Assembly: GCA_947627215.1 (NCBI GenBank)
Contig: CANQVD010000009.1
Location: forward strand, 1-64,000
Length of the DNA stretch: 64,000 nucleotides
Source of the DNA: an uncultured Eisenbergiella sp.
GTDB lineage: Bacteria; Bacillota; Clostridia; Lachnospirales; Lachnospiraceae
Direction: 5' to 3'
Every line of letters begins with the position of its first letter. The first letter of the stretch is position 1. Below are positions 25,462 to 34,322 of the stretch, piece after piece. Both the position numbers and the translations under genes were made by a program. The notes under the pieces are model-generated. The model ran no database searches. It was not told the origin of the DNA and worked only from the letters and a program-made list of their open reading frames with translations.

Positions 25462-26385
25462 TTACAGCCCCTGGCCGTCATTCATCTTCGCGACGATCTT
25501 GTTCACCGCCACCAGCAGGATCACGTTGATCACGGTATTGAACAGGCCGACCGCCGTGGAGAAGCTGTAGTCTCCGTCCACCAGACCCCTTTTATAGACG
25601 TAGGTGGAGATGATCTCGGAGGCCTCCGCGTTCAGATCCGTCTGCAGCGCGTAGGCTTTTTCAAACCCGATGCTCATGATATTGCCCGCCTGCATGATGA
25701 ACTGAATGATCACGGTACTCTTGATCGCGGGCCACTCCACCGCCTTGATCTGCTGGAAGATGTTGGCGCCGTCGATCACCGCCGCCTCCTTCAGCTCCGT
25801 GCTGGCGTTGGAAAGGGCCGCCGTGTAAATGATGGAGCCCCAGCCTGCGCCCTGCCAGATCCCGCTGGCGATGTAGATGGTGCGCCATGCCTCCGGGATC
25901 GTCATGAAGTTGATCTGCGTGCCGAGCATCAGGTTCACCGGACCCGTCACCGAAAGGAAGATCCTCACGATACCGCACAGGACGATGACCGAAATGAAAT
26001 TCGGCAGGTACAGCGCCAACTGGATCTTCTTCTTGATGCCGACGCTGGCGATCCGGTTCAGCAGGAATGCCAGCAGGATCGGAACCGGGAAGCCCCACAG
26101 CAGTCCGAATACGCTCAGCTTCAGCGTGTTCGCCAGATAACGCAGGAAATCCGGCGACGACAGGAAACGCTGGAAATGCTTGAGGCCGACCCACTCGCTC
26201 CCCAGAATGCCCCGGATCGGATTGTACCTCTCGAAGGCGATCAGAATGCCGCCCATGGGAATGTACTTGAAGATGATCGTCAGGACCAGGGCAGGCATCA
26301 GGAAAAACACGTATAACTGCCAGTGCTGAACGACGTAAACGAGGCTGTTATGCAGGCCGGTGTTTTTCTTTTTCGGTGTGCTCAT
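25462..26385 (-). CDS. Sugar ABC transporter permease (LplB/MalF type)
   Basis: A 307-residue inner-membrane permease: HWQLYVFFLMPALVLTIIFKYIPM first helix, then the EAA loop ELKEAAVIDGANIFQQIKAVEWP. It is the first gene of the importer operon and is preceded by a strong promoter with an operator dyad. It pairs with the downstream LplC-type permease. Confidence 0.93.
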   Translation of the reverse strand: MSTPKKKNTGLHNSLVYVVQHWQLYVFFLMPALVLTIIFKYIPMGGILIAFERYNPIRGILGSEWVGLKHFQRFLSSPDFLRYLANTLKLSVFGLLWGFPVPILLAFLLNRIASVGIKKKIQLALYLPNFISVIVLCGIVRIFLSVTGPVNLMLGTQINFMTIPEAWRTIYIASGIWQGAGWGSIIYTAALSNASTELKEAAVIDGANIFQQIKAVEWPAIKSTVIIQFIMQAGNIMSIGFEKAYALQTDLNAEASEIISTYVYKRGLVDGDYSFSTAVGLFNTVINVILLVAVNKIVAKMNDGQGL

Positions 26386-26424
26386 AAACCGTTCTCCTTT
26401 CTTCTCCTTTTTCTGTTCTCCTCC

Positions 26425-26500
26425 TGCACATTTTTGTGCATTTGTAAAACTAAGGATATCTTTGTAAACAAACTATAACACTATTTTTACATATCGTCAA
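26425..26500 (-). promoter_or_regulatory. Promoter and operators of the sugar importer operon
   Basis: On the minus strand TTGACG (26495-26500), a 17-nt spacer and TATAGT (26472-26477). The dyad TTTGT-AA-ACAAA (26461-26472) covers the expected start site, and a second palindrome TGCACA-TTTT-TGTGCA (26425-26440) lies just downstream. Both positions fit repression by the divergent LacI-type protein; which one it binds is open. Confidence 0.75.
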
Positions 26501-26735
26501 CCTGTTTTTATCCAAATGCACAATTTCTGGGCTTTAAATTTTTACATTTAAACCGCAATAAATGACGCTCCGGGAAAATGTTCTCACAGCCCCGCGGCGC
26601 ACTGATCCTGCGGCGTTTTCGGACCCGCCTTTCCCCGTTCTGCCGGGCACGGCGCCGCTTTATTGTGCAGAAAGGTTTTCTGTTTTTGCAGGGAGAAAGT
26701 TATCTGTTTTTATATGGAAAAGTCTTTTTTTACAT

Positions 26736-26770
26736 TTGACACATTTCATGTTGTACATTATAATGAAATG
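26736..26770 (+). promoter_or_regulatory. Consensus promoter of the LacI-type gene with embedded dyad
   Basis: A perfect TTGACA (26736-26741) and TATAAT (26759-26764) are spaced by 17 nt. An inverted repeat CATTTCAT (26742-26749) / ATGAAATG (26763-26770) occupies the spacer and -10, a good position for autorepression. A different dyad is found at the importer promoter. Confidence 0.85.
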
Positions 26771-26807
26771 CAGAAAGAAAAAGTTTGAAAAGAAGAAAGG
26801 AATGTCT

Positions 26808-27875
26808 ATGGCAGATCGCGTTACCATTCAGGACATTGCGGACGAACTCGGCGTTTCGAGAAATACCGTTTCCAAGGCCATCAACAACACCGGCATCCTG
26901 GCGGAGGCCACCCGGGAAAAGGTGCTGAAAAAAGCCATCGAGATGGGCTACAAGCAGTTTTCCTATATGAGCATCCCCGGTCCGGGAGCGGACGCCGCTC
27001 CCGCTTCCCAGACGGCCCGGAAGGAGATCGCGCTGTTCACTTCCCGGTTCATCGGCAGCTCCCATTTCGCATCCACCATGCTGGACCGTTTTCAGCGCGA
27101 GCTCTCCATGCAGGGCTACAGCTTCACCATGCACCGGCTCCAGGACCACGAGGCCGCCGCTCTGCGCCTGCCCGCCTCCTATGATAAGGACCGCACCGCC
27201 GGGATCGTCTGCATCGAAATGTTCGACCGGGATTACTGCTCCATGCTCACCTCTCTCGGCACGCCCCTCCTCTTCGTGGATTCGCCGGTCTATGCCCGCA
27301 CAGAGCCGCTGAAGGCCGACCACCTCTACATGGACAACCAGTCCAACATACAGAGTCTCGTCCGGGAAATGATCCGCCGGGGAAAGAAGCGGATCGGGTT
27401 CATCGGGGACATTTCCTACTGTCAGTCCTTCTTTGAACGCTTCATGGGTTATCAGAACGCCATGTACCTGTCCGGCCTGGAATGCCCGGCGCAGTACCTG
27501 ATCACCGGCAACCGGGATGGGGCAAGGACGCCCGGCTTTGAGGCGTATCGGGATTACATTTCCGAAAAAATACGGCAAATGGACCGGCTCCCGGATGTCT
27601 TCCTCTGCGCCAACGACTTCATCGCCATGGACACACTGATGGTCTTCCGCAAGCTGGGCATTTCCGTCCCGAGGGACGTCTATCTGTGCGGCTTCGACGA
27701 CGCCCCGGAATCCAGGGTGATCGCTCCCTCTCTGACGACAGTGCACATTCACAGTCAGATCATGGGGTCGTCCGCCGTCCAACTGCTCCTGTCCCGGATC
27801 CAGGAGCCCTCTCTGAATTTCCGCACTGTCCACACGGAAACGAGCCTGATCTATCGGGAATCCACCGGGGACTGA
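26808..27875 (+). CDS. LacI-family transcriptional regulator
   Basis: The 355-residue protein has an N-terminal LacI helix-turn-helix and hinge (VTIQDIADELGVSRNTVSKAIN, then EKVLKKAIEMGY) and a periplasmic-binding-like sensor domain with CGFDDAPESRVIAPSLTTV. I use the ATG at 26808: AAAGGA lies 6 nt upstream, whereas the ATG two codons earlier touches the ribosome site. It is divergent from the LplBC-binding protein-GH32 operon and most likely represses it until an oligosaccharide signal binds. Confidence 0.92.
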   Translation: MADRVTIQDIADELGVSRNTVSKAINNTGILAEATREKVLKKAIEMGYKQFSYMSIPGPGADAAPASQTARKEIALFTSRFIGSSHFASTMLDRFQRELSMQGYSFTMHRLQDHEAAALRLPASYDKDRTAGIVCIEMFDRDYCSMLTSLGTPLLFVDSPVYARTEPLKADHLYMDNQSNIQSLVREMIRRGKKRIGFIGDISYCQSFFERFMGYQNAMYLSGLECPAQYLITGNRDGARTPGFEAYRDYISEKIRQMDRLPDVFLCANDFIAMDTLMVFRKLGISVPRDVYLCGFDDAPESRVIAPSLTTVHIHSQIMGSSAVQLLLSRIQEPSLNFRTVHTETSLIYRESTGD

Positions 27876-27956
27876 AGAGGGCCGGCGCATCCGTGCCGAC
27901 CGGGCGGCCCACCGGGAGTGCGAAGGCGGTCCTGCGGGCGGCCTCCTGCCAGACGC

Positions 27957-27998
27957 ACAAAAAAATCCGAACGCTGACAACTGCCAGTGTTCGGATTC
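27957..27998 (-). terminator. Terminator of the tRNA pair
   Basis: Inverted repeat ATCCGAAC / GTTCGGAT (27965-27973 with 27989-27996) with further inner pairing, followed on the minus strand by a run of seven T. Confidence 0.85.
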
Positions 27999-28009
27999 TT
28001 TGATCTCAA

Positions 28010-28082
28010 TGGACCCGAAGGGATTCGAACCCTCGGTCTCTGCGTTGCGAACGCAGCGCTTTCCCAGCTAAGCTACGAGCCC
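28010..28082 (-). tRNA. tRNA-Ala (anticodon CGC)
   Basis: On the minus strand a 7-bp acceptor stem GGGCTCG/CGGGTCC includes the G3-U70 alanine identity pair. D stem GCTT/AAGC, anticodon stem CTGCG/CGCAG with loop TTCGCAA (anticodon CGC), T loop TTCGAAT and discriminator A follow. CCA is not encoded. Confidence 0.93.
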
Positions 28083-28089
28083 AAGTCAG

Positions 28090-28163
28090 TGGAAGCAATG
28101 GGGCTCGAACCCATGACCTCTCGCGTGTGAGGCGAACGCTCATCCCGGCTGAGCTATGCTTCC
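28090..28163 (-). tRNA. tRNA-Val (anticodon CAC)
   Basis: On the minus strand: acceptor GGAAGCA/TGCTTCC, D arm GCTC/GAGC, anticodon loop CTCACAC (anticodon CAC), T loop TTCGAGC, discriminator A. Seven base pairs separate it from tRNA-Ala, so both are processed from one transcript. Confidence 0.93.
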
Positions 28164-28180
28164 ATGTGCTGACAAATGAT

Positions 28181-28208
28181 ATTGTACCACTTTCCGAAAA
28201 AGAATCAA
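28181..28208 (-). promoter_or_regulatory. Promoter of the tRNA pair
   Basis: Minus strand TTGATT (28203-28208), 16-nt spacer, TACAAT (28181-28186), ending 17 bp before tRNA-Val. Confidence 0.6.
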
Positions 28209-28240
28209 GCCCTGATTTTAATTTTTTTCTCCGTTTCAGG

Positions 28241-28870
28241 CTATTTTTTCTGTGCGTTTTTGCCCTCGGCCTTCTTTTTCTCCTCCGTATAGATATCGAT
28301 CAGCTTTTCAATGATCATTTTTTTCACATAGACATCGAAGCTGAGCATGCAGACGAAGGAAAACATCTGCAGGAAACGCTGCTCCGATTCCGGCGCCTCC
28401 CCGAAGGTCGTCCCCGCCTTCTGAAACTTGATCTTCACATCCTCCTTCAGGCGCTCCACCTCTTCCGGCTCCAGGGAAAACACCTCGTTGTACACATCCT
28501 CCAGCCGCATTCCCTCGTCCTTCTGGAAAAACTCATCCGCGATGGGCTTCAGGATCGTCTGGATGTCGTTGATGGACATGATATTTTTGTAATAATAGAT
28601 AAAGATCAGGAGCAGAACATGCTCCTTGGAATACTTCTTCTTCACCGGCGGCGGCAGCAGATCGTTTTTGGCATAATTGTTGATCATCGTCTTGGTGAGC
28701 ACCTTATCCTCCTGCGGATTTCTTGTGCTGTTCTTCAGACGGCTGCTCATGAAGGTCGTCACCTGATCCATATAGAGCTCGATATCCGGTATTTCCTGCG
28801 GATCGATATGCCGAATCCGCCCCAGACTGTCCAGGATGCTCTGCAGTAAATCTTCCGGCTCCAGCGTCAT
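28241..28870 (-). CDS. DUF1836 domain-containing protein
   Basis: A 209-residue soluble protein. The middle carries the DUF1836 pattern (LTKTMINNYAKNDLLPPPVKKKYSKEHVLLLIFIYYYKNIMSINDIQTIL), which resembles a MerR-like winged helix. Members are common in Firmicutes and presumed regulatory; no target is known. It starts 3 nt after hisA ends, so the two genes share a transcript. The C-terminal tail is lysine-rich. Confidence 0.85.
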   Translation of the reverse strand: MTLEPEDLLQSILDSLGRIRHIDPQEIPDIELYMDQVTTFMSSRLKNSTRNPQEDKVLTKTMINNYAKNDLLPPPVKKKYSKEHVLLLIFIYYYKNIMSINDIQTILKPIADEFFQKDEGMRLEDVYNEVFSLEPEEVERLKEDVKIKFQKAGTTFGEAPESEQRFLQMFSFVCMLSFDVYVKKMIIEKLIDIYTEEKKKAEGKNAQKK

Positions 28871-28873
28871 GAT

Positions 28874-29662
28874 TCAATCTCTCCCCTCTGCGCGCACATA
28901 GCGCGTCACTTCATCCAGTCCCATATGGCCGCCGTAAATGTCCAGCGCCGTGCCGATGGTGATGTGGATGCGATCCTTTCCCGCGTTTCTGATCTTATCG
29001 ATGTCCTCAAAGGCGTGAATGCCGCCCGCATAGGTGATCGGGATCTGATTCCAGCGGCCCAGCATTTCGATCAGCTCCTCCTCGATGCCGCTGCGCTTTC
29101 CCTCCACATCTACGCCGTGGATCAGGAATTCATCGCAAAAGGACGCCAGCATCGTCAGAATATCCGGAGACAGCTCCACATTCGTATATTTCTGCCAGCG
29201 ATCGGTCACGATATAATAGCGTCCGTCCCGCCTGCGGCAGCTTAAATCCAGTATGAGACGGCTGCGGCCGATGGTCTCCATCAGGCGGTACAGATGTTCA
29301 AAGCTGATGGTTCCGTTCTGAAAAACATAGGACGTGACGATGACGTGGGACGCGCCCGCATCCAGATATTCCTGCGCGGTCTCCGCCGTGATGCCGCCGC
29401 CGATCTGCAGGCCGCCCGGATAGGCGCGCAGCGCCTCCAGCGCCTGCCGCTTCGTCTCCTCATAATAAGGGCTGTCCCTGTGGTTCAGCATGACCACATG
29501 GCCGTTTTTCAGATCCCGCTGCGCAAATAGCCGCGCATACCAGGCCGCCCCCTCCCGCGCGACATAATTCTCCGCGGCCCGGTCGCCGCAGTCCCGCACG
29601 CTGTCCCCCACGAGCTGCTTCACCTTTCCGTTATGAATATCGATGCACGGCCTTAACTCCAT
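28874..29662 (-). CDS. hisA: Phosphoribosylformimino-AICAR ribotide isomerase, eukaryote-like HisA
   Basis: A 262-residue TIM barrel: MELRPCIDIHNGKVKQLVG start, LQIGGGITAETAQEYLDAGASHVIVTS (phosphate site) and ITYAGGIHAFEDI. The sequence fits the longer HIS6-like branch of HisA. It isomerises ProFAR to PRFAR, the fourth step of histidine synthesis. It is isolated from other his genes here. The ATG at 29662 has GGGAGGGG directly upstream; a longer reading frame runs through AT-rich non-coding sequence and is rejected. Confidence 0.9.
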   Translation of the reverse strand: MELRPCIDIHNGKVKQLVGDSVRDCGDRAAENYVAREGAAWYARLFAQRDLKNGHVVMLNHRDSPYYEETKRQALEALRAYPGGLQIGGGITAETAQEYLDAGASHVIVTSYVFQNGTISFEHLYRLMETIGRSRLILDLSCRRRDGRYYIVTDRWQKYTNVELSPDILTMLASFCDEFLIHGVDVEGKRSGIEEELIEMLGRWNQIPITYAGGIHAFEDIDKIRNAGKDRIHITIGTALDIYGGHMGLDEVTRYVRAEGRD

Positions 29663-29873
29663 GTCCCCTCCCGTTTCCTTCGACATAAAAATGCGAAAAC
29701 TTCCTTTTACATCCATTTTACAGGAAAGATGCATTTTATGCAACGAAAACTCGCATACTAGGCGCGGAACGGTTCCATATCCGGCCTTTTTCCTTCTGGC
29801 CGGGAATCCGAGCCGCTCTGTCTGACAAAAACCATCAGCAGACAGCCGCTTTGCGGCAGAAAGGGAGGAAAAC

Positions 29874-30323
29874 ATGAAAAAGCTCTGGAAAACGGTCCCG
29901 CTGGGTCTTCTGGTCTGCATGCTGTTCTTCGCGACAGGCTGCGGGAACAGCGACCGCAGGGACGGTCAAAATGACATGGCCGGCAGCTCCGCCTCGGAAA
30001 GCCAGCAGGAATCCGCCGCCGGCGGACAGAACAGCGCCGCGAAAAACGACACGGATGCAGGCGTTGGCGCAGGACATGACACCAACGGCGATTCCCTGAC
30101 CAACTCCGTCACCGATCCGAACGGGAACGATGACACCGATCCGAATGGGAACGATGACACCGGAATAAACGGAACAGACGGTGCCGGGACGAACGGAAAC
30201 AACGGCGCGCTGGATGAAGCCGGCAACGCGGTGGGCAACGTGATCGACGATGCGGGCAACGCCATCGGTGAGATTGCGGACGATATCGGCAGCGGCGTCC
30301 GCGACATCACAGACGGCCGCTAA
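29874..30323 (+). CDS. Small low-complexity lipoprotein
   Basis: A 149-residue protein with a lipoprotein signal (MKKLWKTVPLGLLVCMLFFATGC; lipobox ATGC, C23). The mature part is low complexity and acidic: Ser/Gln/Ala-rich linker, two copies of DPNGNDDT, then a Gly/Asn/Asp stretch ending in a repeat of DxAGNAxGxxxDD units. GGGAGG lies before the ATG. It would be tethered to the outer face of the membrane; calcium binding by the Asp/Gly repeats is conceivable but unproven. No family recognised. Confidence 0.75.
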   Translation: MKKLWKTVPLGLLVCMLFFATGCGNSDRRDGQNDMAGSSASESQQESAAGGQNSAAKNDTDAGVGAGHDTNGDSLTNSVTDPNGNDDTDPNGNDDTGINGTDGAGTNGNNGALDEAGNAVGNVIDDAGNAIGEIADDIGSGVRDITDGR

Positions 30324-30410
30324 AGCTGCGCGCCGACACAGACGGCCGCAATGCGGCCGCAGGTGTACCCGGAGATGCGCCCGCAAGGGCACCCGGAGAT
30401 GCGCCGACAC

Positions 30411-30437
30411 AAAAAGCAGGGGCTATCCCTGCTTTTT
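30411..30437. terminator. Bidirectional terminator between the lipoprotein and fbp
   Basis: AAAAAGCAGGG (30411-30421) pairs with CCCTGCTTTTT (30427-30437) around a 5-nt loop, giving a U-tract in both directions. Just upstream, ACCCGGAGATGCGCC occurs twice as a direct repeat (about 30367 and 30391). Confidence 0.88.
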
Positions 30438-30459
30438 GTCTGCCGTACTCCATGCCGTC

Positions 30460-32421
30460 TCAGACGCCCTTCTCGATCATGGAGCCGTCCATATAAGCCT
30501 CCAGGAGCGCCTCCAGATGGGCGATATTTTCTTTCAGTTCCGTTCCCACGTCGGTGTCCGCCACATGCAGGCGGTGGGAAGCCGTCTCCACAATGATCGT
30601 GTCGGACACGATATCCGTCTCCTCCCGGATGGCCTTTTCCGCGGATTCAAAGGGCCTGTGCTCCACCAGGTTCAGGCCGTGGGAATTGGCCACCAGCGTA
30701 TAGCCCGCGATGCCGGTCTTGCTCTGATAGGCCTTGGAAAAGCCGCCGTCGATGATCAGAAGCTTGCCGCCGCATTTGATGGGGGTCTGTCCCTTCTTGA
30801 TCTCCACGGGCACATGGCCGTTGACGATATGGGAATGACCCTCGTCCAGCCCGAACTCCCGCAGGATCCGGTTGATCACCTCTTCGTCGTCCAGCAGACG
30901 ATAATAGGCGTTCTTCGTTTCCTTATGGGTTTCGGGATCACCGATGAAGTACCGCTCGAAGGTGGCCATTTTATCCTTGCCAAACACCGGGGAATTGGGG
31001 CCCGTCCAGATATACCACATGATGTCCCGGCCCTTCTGCCGCTCCTCCCGGTTCTTGGAATAATAGCCCTTTCTGGCATAGGTCTCCAGCGCGTCGTACA
31101 GCGCTTTCCCGCTGTAGCGCTTCCCATATACATTGACCTCTTTGAAATTCCCCTCCGCATCCATGGGCACGCAGCCGTGATAGAGCAGGTTGGAATTGTG
31201 CACCTTATAGAGACTGCCCTTGGAAAACAGGAAGCGCACATGGCGCTGCAGCTTCTCGCAGTGGGTGAACGCATGGCGCAGCCGTTCCACCACCAGCGCC
31301 TCCTCCTCCGTCAGCCGGTACGGATCCTTCGGATCCACGGTAGGAAAATCCGTATCCTTCATAGGATAGGTTTTGCCGCCGATGCGGACCGTCCCGTTTT
31401 CAAAATCCACCTTGTCCAGCAGCAGCCGATCGTCCATTTCAAACTCGGGATGGCTCTTCACCAGTTGTCCCTCCAGCTTGAGCTGAATGACGGTGATGGC
31501 TTTGTGCATTTTCATATCCAACTGCATATCTCTGGTATCGTAATCGTCTCCGTATTTGATCGTGAAAAGGCTGCAGTCCGTATCCGCATAGGTCTTGAGC
31601 GCGAAGGTCGCCAGGGGGATCAGGTTGATGCCGTAGCCCTCCTCCAGGATGTCCAGATTGCCGTAGCGGGCCGAAACGCGGATGACGGAGGCGATGCAGG
31701 CCGTCTGCCCGCTGGCCGCTCCCATCCAGACGATATCGTGATTGCCCCACTGAATGTCCACCGAATGATACTGGCTCAGGGTATCCATGATGATGTGCGG
31801 ACCAGCGCCTCTGTCATAAATATCCCCCACGATGTGCAGATGATCCACCACCAGCCGCTGGATCAGATTGCAGAGCGCCGCAATGCACTGGGGCGCGCGC
31901 CCGATCCGGATGATCGTGTGGATGATCTCGTTATAATAGAGCTCCTTATCCTGGACCTCCTCCTTTTCCGTGATCAGCTCCTCGATGACATAGGAAAAAT
32001 CCGGCGGCAGCGCCTTGCGCACCTTGGAACGGGTATACTTGGAGGAAACCCGTTTGGTCAGCGCCACCAGCCGGTGCAGCGTGATCTTGTACCAGTCGTC
32101 CAGGATCTCCTGATCCTCTTCCCCCTGGATGATCAGTTCCAGCTTTTCCTTCGGGTAATAGACCAGCGTGGCCAGACTGCGCTTGTCCTTCACGCTCAGC
32201 GTGTTGCCGAATTCCTCGTCGATCTTGCGCTTCACGGAACCGGAGCCGTTTTTGAGCACGTGATTGAACTGCTCCCATTCCCCGTGAATGTCCGTCAGGA
32301 AGTGCTCCGTCCCCTTGGGCAGGCTCAGGATCGCCTGCAGGTTGATGATCTCCGTGGCGGCGTCCGCGATGGTGGGAAACTGTTTGGACAGGCTCTTCAG
32401 ATAATATTGATCTTCCAACAT
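30460..32421 (-). CDS. fbp: Fructose-1,6-bisphosphatase, class III
   Basis: A 653-residue metallophosphatase fold enzyme with TDIHGEWEQFNHVL, HIVGDIYDRGAGP, WGNHDIVWMG and NGHVPVEIKKG metal-binding motifs, typical of the Firmicutes-specific class III FBPase. It removes the 1-phosphate of fructose-1,6-bisphosphate in gluconeogenesis. It starts 3 nt after dapB, with GGAG inside the dapB end, so it is co-transcribed with the lysine/cell-wall genes dapA-dapB. A long open frame on the opposite strand is a mirror artefact. Confidence 0.95.
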   Translation of the reverse strand: MLEDQYYLKSLSKQFPTIADAATEIINLQAILSLPKGTEHFLTDIHGEWEQFNHVLKNGSGSVKRKIDEEFGNTLSVKDKRSLATLVYYPKEKLELIIQGEEDQEILDDWYKITLHRLVALTKRVSSKYTRSKVRKALPPDFSYVIEELITEKEEVQDKELYYNEIIHTIIRIGRAPQCIAALCNLIQRLVVDHLHIVGDIYDRGAGPHIIMDTLSQYHSVDIQWGNHDIVWMGAASGQTACIASVIRVSARYGNLDILEEGYGINLIPLATFALKTYADTDCSLFTIKYGDDYDTRDMQLDMKMHKAITVIQLKLEGQLVKSHPEFEMDDRLLLDKVDFENGTVRIGGKTYPMKDTDFPTVDPKDPYRLTEEEALVVERLRHAFTHCEKLQRHVRFLFSKGSLYKVHNSNLLYHGCVPMDAEGNFKEVNVYGKRYSGKALYDALETYARKGYYSKNREERQKGRDIMWYIWTGPNSPVFGKDKMATFERYFIGDPETHKETKNAYYRLLDDEEVINRILREFGLDEGHSHIVNGHVPVEIKKGQTPIKCGGKLLIIDGGFSKAYQSKTGIAGYTLVANSHGLNLVEHRPFESAEKAIREETDIVSDTIIVETASHRLHVADTDVGTELKENIAHLEALLEAYMDGSMIEKGV

Positions 32422-32424
32422 AGC

Positions 32425-33186
32425 TCATTCTCCGTCGATCACATTCGCCATGCTGTACATGCCGGCCGGACGCCCGGCCAGAAACTTCGCGGCCTCCACC
32501 GCGCACCTGCCGAACAGCGCGCGGGAATAGGCGGTATGGGAAAAGGTGATCACCTCGTCCGCGCCCGCGAAGATCACCTCGTGTTCGCCCACGATGGAAC
32601 CGCCGCGGACCGCGGAAATGCCGATCTCCTTTTCGGGCCGCTTCTGCCGGCGCGCGCTGCGGTCGAAAACATACTCATATTTTTCCTCGAAAACATCGTT
32701 AACGGCGTCCGCCAGGGCGATGGCCGTCCCGCTGGGCGCGTCCAGCTTCTGATTGTGGTGCTTTTCCACCACCTCGATATCGAAGCCCGCGGCCGCCAGC
32801 ACCGGAGCCGCCTCCCGCAGCAGCTTCATCAAAAGATTGATGCCGAGGGACATGTTCGCGGAACGTAAGATCGCCGTCTTTTCCGCCGCCTCCTTCACAT
32901 GGGCGAGCTGTCCTTCGGAAAGGCCGGTGGTGCAGAGCACGCAGGGGATCTGATTCTCCGTGCAGTAGGCCAGCAGGCCGTCCACCGCCGACGCCGTGGA
33001 AAAATCGATCACCACATCCGGTTTTTCGGGACATTCCGCAAGGCTCTGATAGACCGGATAACCGTTCTGTTTCACAGCATTTGCGTCCACACCGGCCGCA
33101 ATGCGCATATTTTCCTCCGCCTCGATCATCTTCGAAATGACCTGGCCCATCCGGCCGTTGCAGCCGTGCATCAGTACGTTTATCAT
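32425..33186 (-). CDS. dapB: 4-hydroxy-tetrahydrodipicolinate reductase
   Basis: A 253-residue protein: N-terminal dinucleotide loop HGCNGRMGQVI, then EVVEKHHNQKLDAPSGTA containing the catalytic HH and Lys, and KIIDFSTA-like VIDFSTASAVDGLL. It reduces HTPA in the diaminopimelate/lysine pathway, the step after DapA, whose gene lies 88 bp upstream. GGAGGA precedes the ATG. Confidence 0.95.
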   Translation of the reverse strand: MINVLMHGCNGRMGQVISKMIEAEENMRIAAGVDANAVKQNGYPVYQSLAECPEKPDVVIDFSTASAVDGLLAYCTENQIPCVLCTTGLSEGQLAHVKEAAEKTAILRSANMSLGINLLMKLLREAAPVLAAAGFDIEVVEKHHNQKLDAPSGTAIALADAVNDVFEEKYEYVFDRSARRQKRPEKEIGISAVRGGSIVGEHEVIFAGADEVITFSHTAYSRALFGRCAVEAAKFLAGRPAGMYSMANVIDGE

Positions 33187-33237
33187 GATTCCTCCATTCC
33201 CGCCGCTCTCCGGGGCGCTTTCCTTCTTTATTGACGC

Positions 33238-33260
33238 GGGCCGGGATGTGCTCCCGGCCC
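33238..33260. other. Intercistronic hairpin between dapA and dapB
   Basis: GGGCCGGGA (33238-33246) pairs with TCCCGGCCC (33252-33260). No T-run follows on the dapA-dapB strand, so it probably stabilises or processes the message rather than ending it. Confidence 0.55.
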
Positions 33261-33274
33261 GTTTCCTTTCTTCC

Positions 33275-34159
33275 TTATATTAAGCCGAAAGCTTTCATTT
33301 CCCGTTCCAGCACGGCCGCGTGCTCCGGTTCCACTTCGGTCAGCGGCATGCGCAGCGTGCTGCCGCAGATCCCCATCAGCTCGGCCGCCTTCTTCACCGG
33401 GATCGGGTTCACCTCGCAGAACAGGGCGTCCACCAGCGGCAGCGCCTTTAGCTGCAGCTCACAGCTTCCCGCCGCATCCCCTTCGAAGAAACGGCTGCAG
33501 ATCTCGTGCGTTTCCTTCGGCGCGATATTGGAAAGAACGGAAATGACGCCGCTGCCGCCCAGGGAAAGCAGCGGAACGATGATGCCGTCCTCGCCGGAAT
33601 ACAGATCCACCTTGCCCTTCGCCAACTGCATCAGATGCGCGACCTGGGCGATATTGCCGGTGGCGTCCTTCACGCCCACGATATTCTCCACCTCGGTACA
33701 GAGCTTCGCGACGGTCTCCGGATTCATCGTCACGCCCGTGCGGCCGGGGATATTGTACAAAAGGACCGGGATCTTCACGGAATCCGCCACCGTTTTGAAA
33801 TGCTGGTACAGGCCCTTCTGTGTCGCTTTATTATAGTAAGGCGTCACCAGAAGCAGTCCGTCCGCTCCCAGCTTCTCCGCTTCCCTGGACAGATAAACCG
33901 CAGTCTGCGTGCAGTTGGAACCCGTTCCCGCGATCACGGGGATCCGGTGGTTCACCTTCTCGATGCAATAGCGGATCACATCCAGATGCTCCTCATGCGT
34001 CAGCGTGGAGGACTCTCCCGTCGTCCCGCAGACAATGATCGCATCCGTCTGATTGGCGATCTGGAATTCGATCAGTCTTCCGAACCCTTCATAATCCACC
34101 GATCCATCCTCATGAAAAGGCGTGATGATCGCCACGCCAGCTCCCTTGAAAATCGCCAT
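33275..34159 (-). CDS. dapA: 4-hydroxy-tetrahydrodipicolinate synthase
   Basis: A 294-residue TIM barrel of the DapA/NAL family: CGTTGESSTLTHEEH, Tyr136 in LLYNIPGRTG and Schiff-base Lys164 in VGVKDATGN. It condenses pyruvate with aspartate semialdehyde, the first committed step of diaminopimelate synthesis. The ATG at 34159 has GGAGGT 6 nt upstream. It leads the dapA-dapB-fbp operon behind a near-perfect promoter. Confidence 0.94.
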   Translation of the reverse strand: MAIFKGAGVAIITPFHEDGSVDYEGFGRLIEFQIANQTDAIIVCGTTGESSTLTHEEHLDVIRYCIEKVNHRIPVIAGTGSNCTQTAVYLSREAEKLGADGLLLVTPYYNKATQKGLYQHFKTVADSVKIPVLLYNIPGRTGVTMNPETVAKLCTEVENIVGVKDATGNIAQVAHLMQLAKGKVDLYSGEDGIIVPLLSLGGSGVISVLSNIAPKETHEICSRFFEGDAAGSCELQLKALPLVDALFCEVNPIPVKKAAELMGICGSTLRMPLTEVEPEHAAVLEREMKAFGLI

Positions 34160-34238
34160 AGCTACCTCCTTCATGCTGTCTATCCAGCGCCGGAACGTCA
34201 GCCCCGCGGGCCTTCCGGTATTTTCCTATATTGAAAAT

Positions 34239-34267
34239 ATCATATCACCCGCACCGGGCACTGTCAA
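34239..34267 (-). promoter_or_regulatory. Promoter of dapA-dapB-fbp
   Basis: On the minus strand TTGACA (34262-34267), a 17-nt spacer and TATGAT (34239-34244), 80 bp before dapA. The short leader shows no lysine riboswitch. Confidence 0.82.
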
Positions 34268-34322
34268 CAAAATTCACCGGACAAAAGCGAGTCCAAAGTC
34301 TTTTGAATCATATGTCAGACTG

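Noticed and set aside
26730-27980. Frame opposite the LacI-type gene
   Set aside because: Antisense shadow; the LacI frame has a consensus promoter, ribosome site and HTH.
29835-30410. 191-codon minus-strand frame over the lipoprotein
   Set aside because: Its His/Arg/Leu repeats arise from the complement of the low-complexity lipoprotein; there is no ribosome site.
30250-32868. An 872-codon open frame opposite fbp and dapB
   Set aside because: It mirrors two well-identified genes, lacks any family signature and has no ribosome site; it is caused by GC-rich codon bias.
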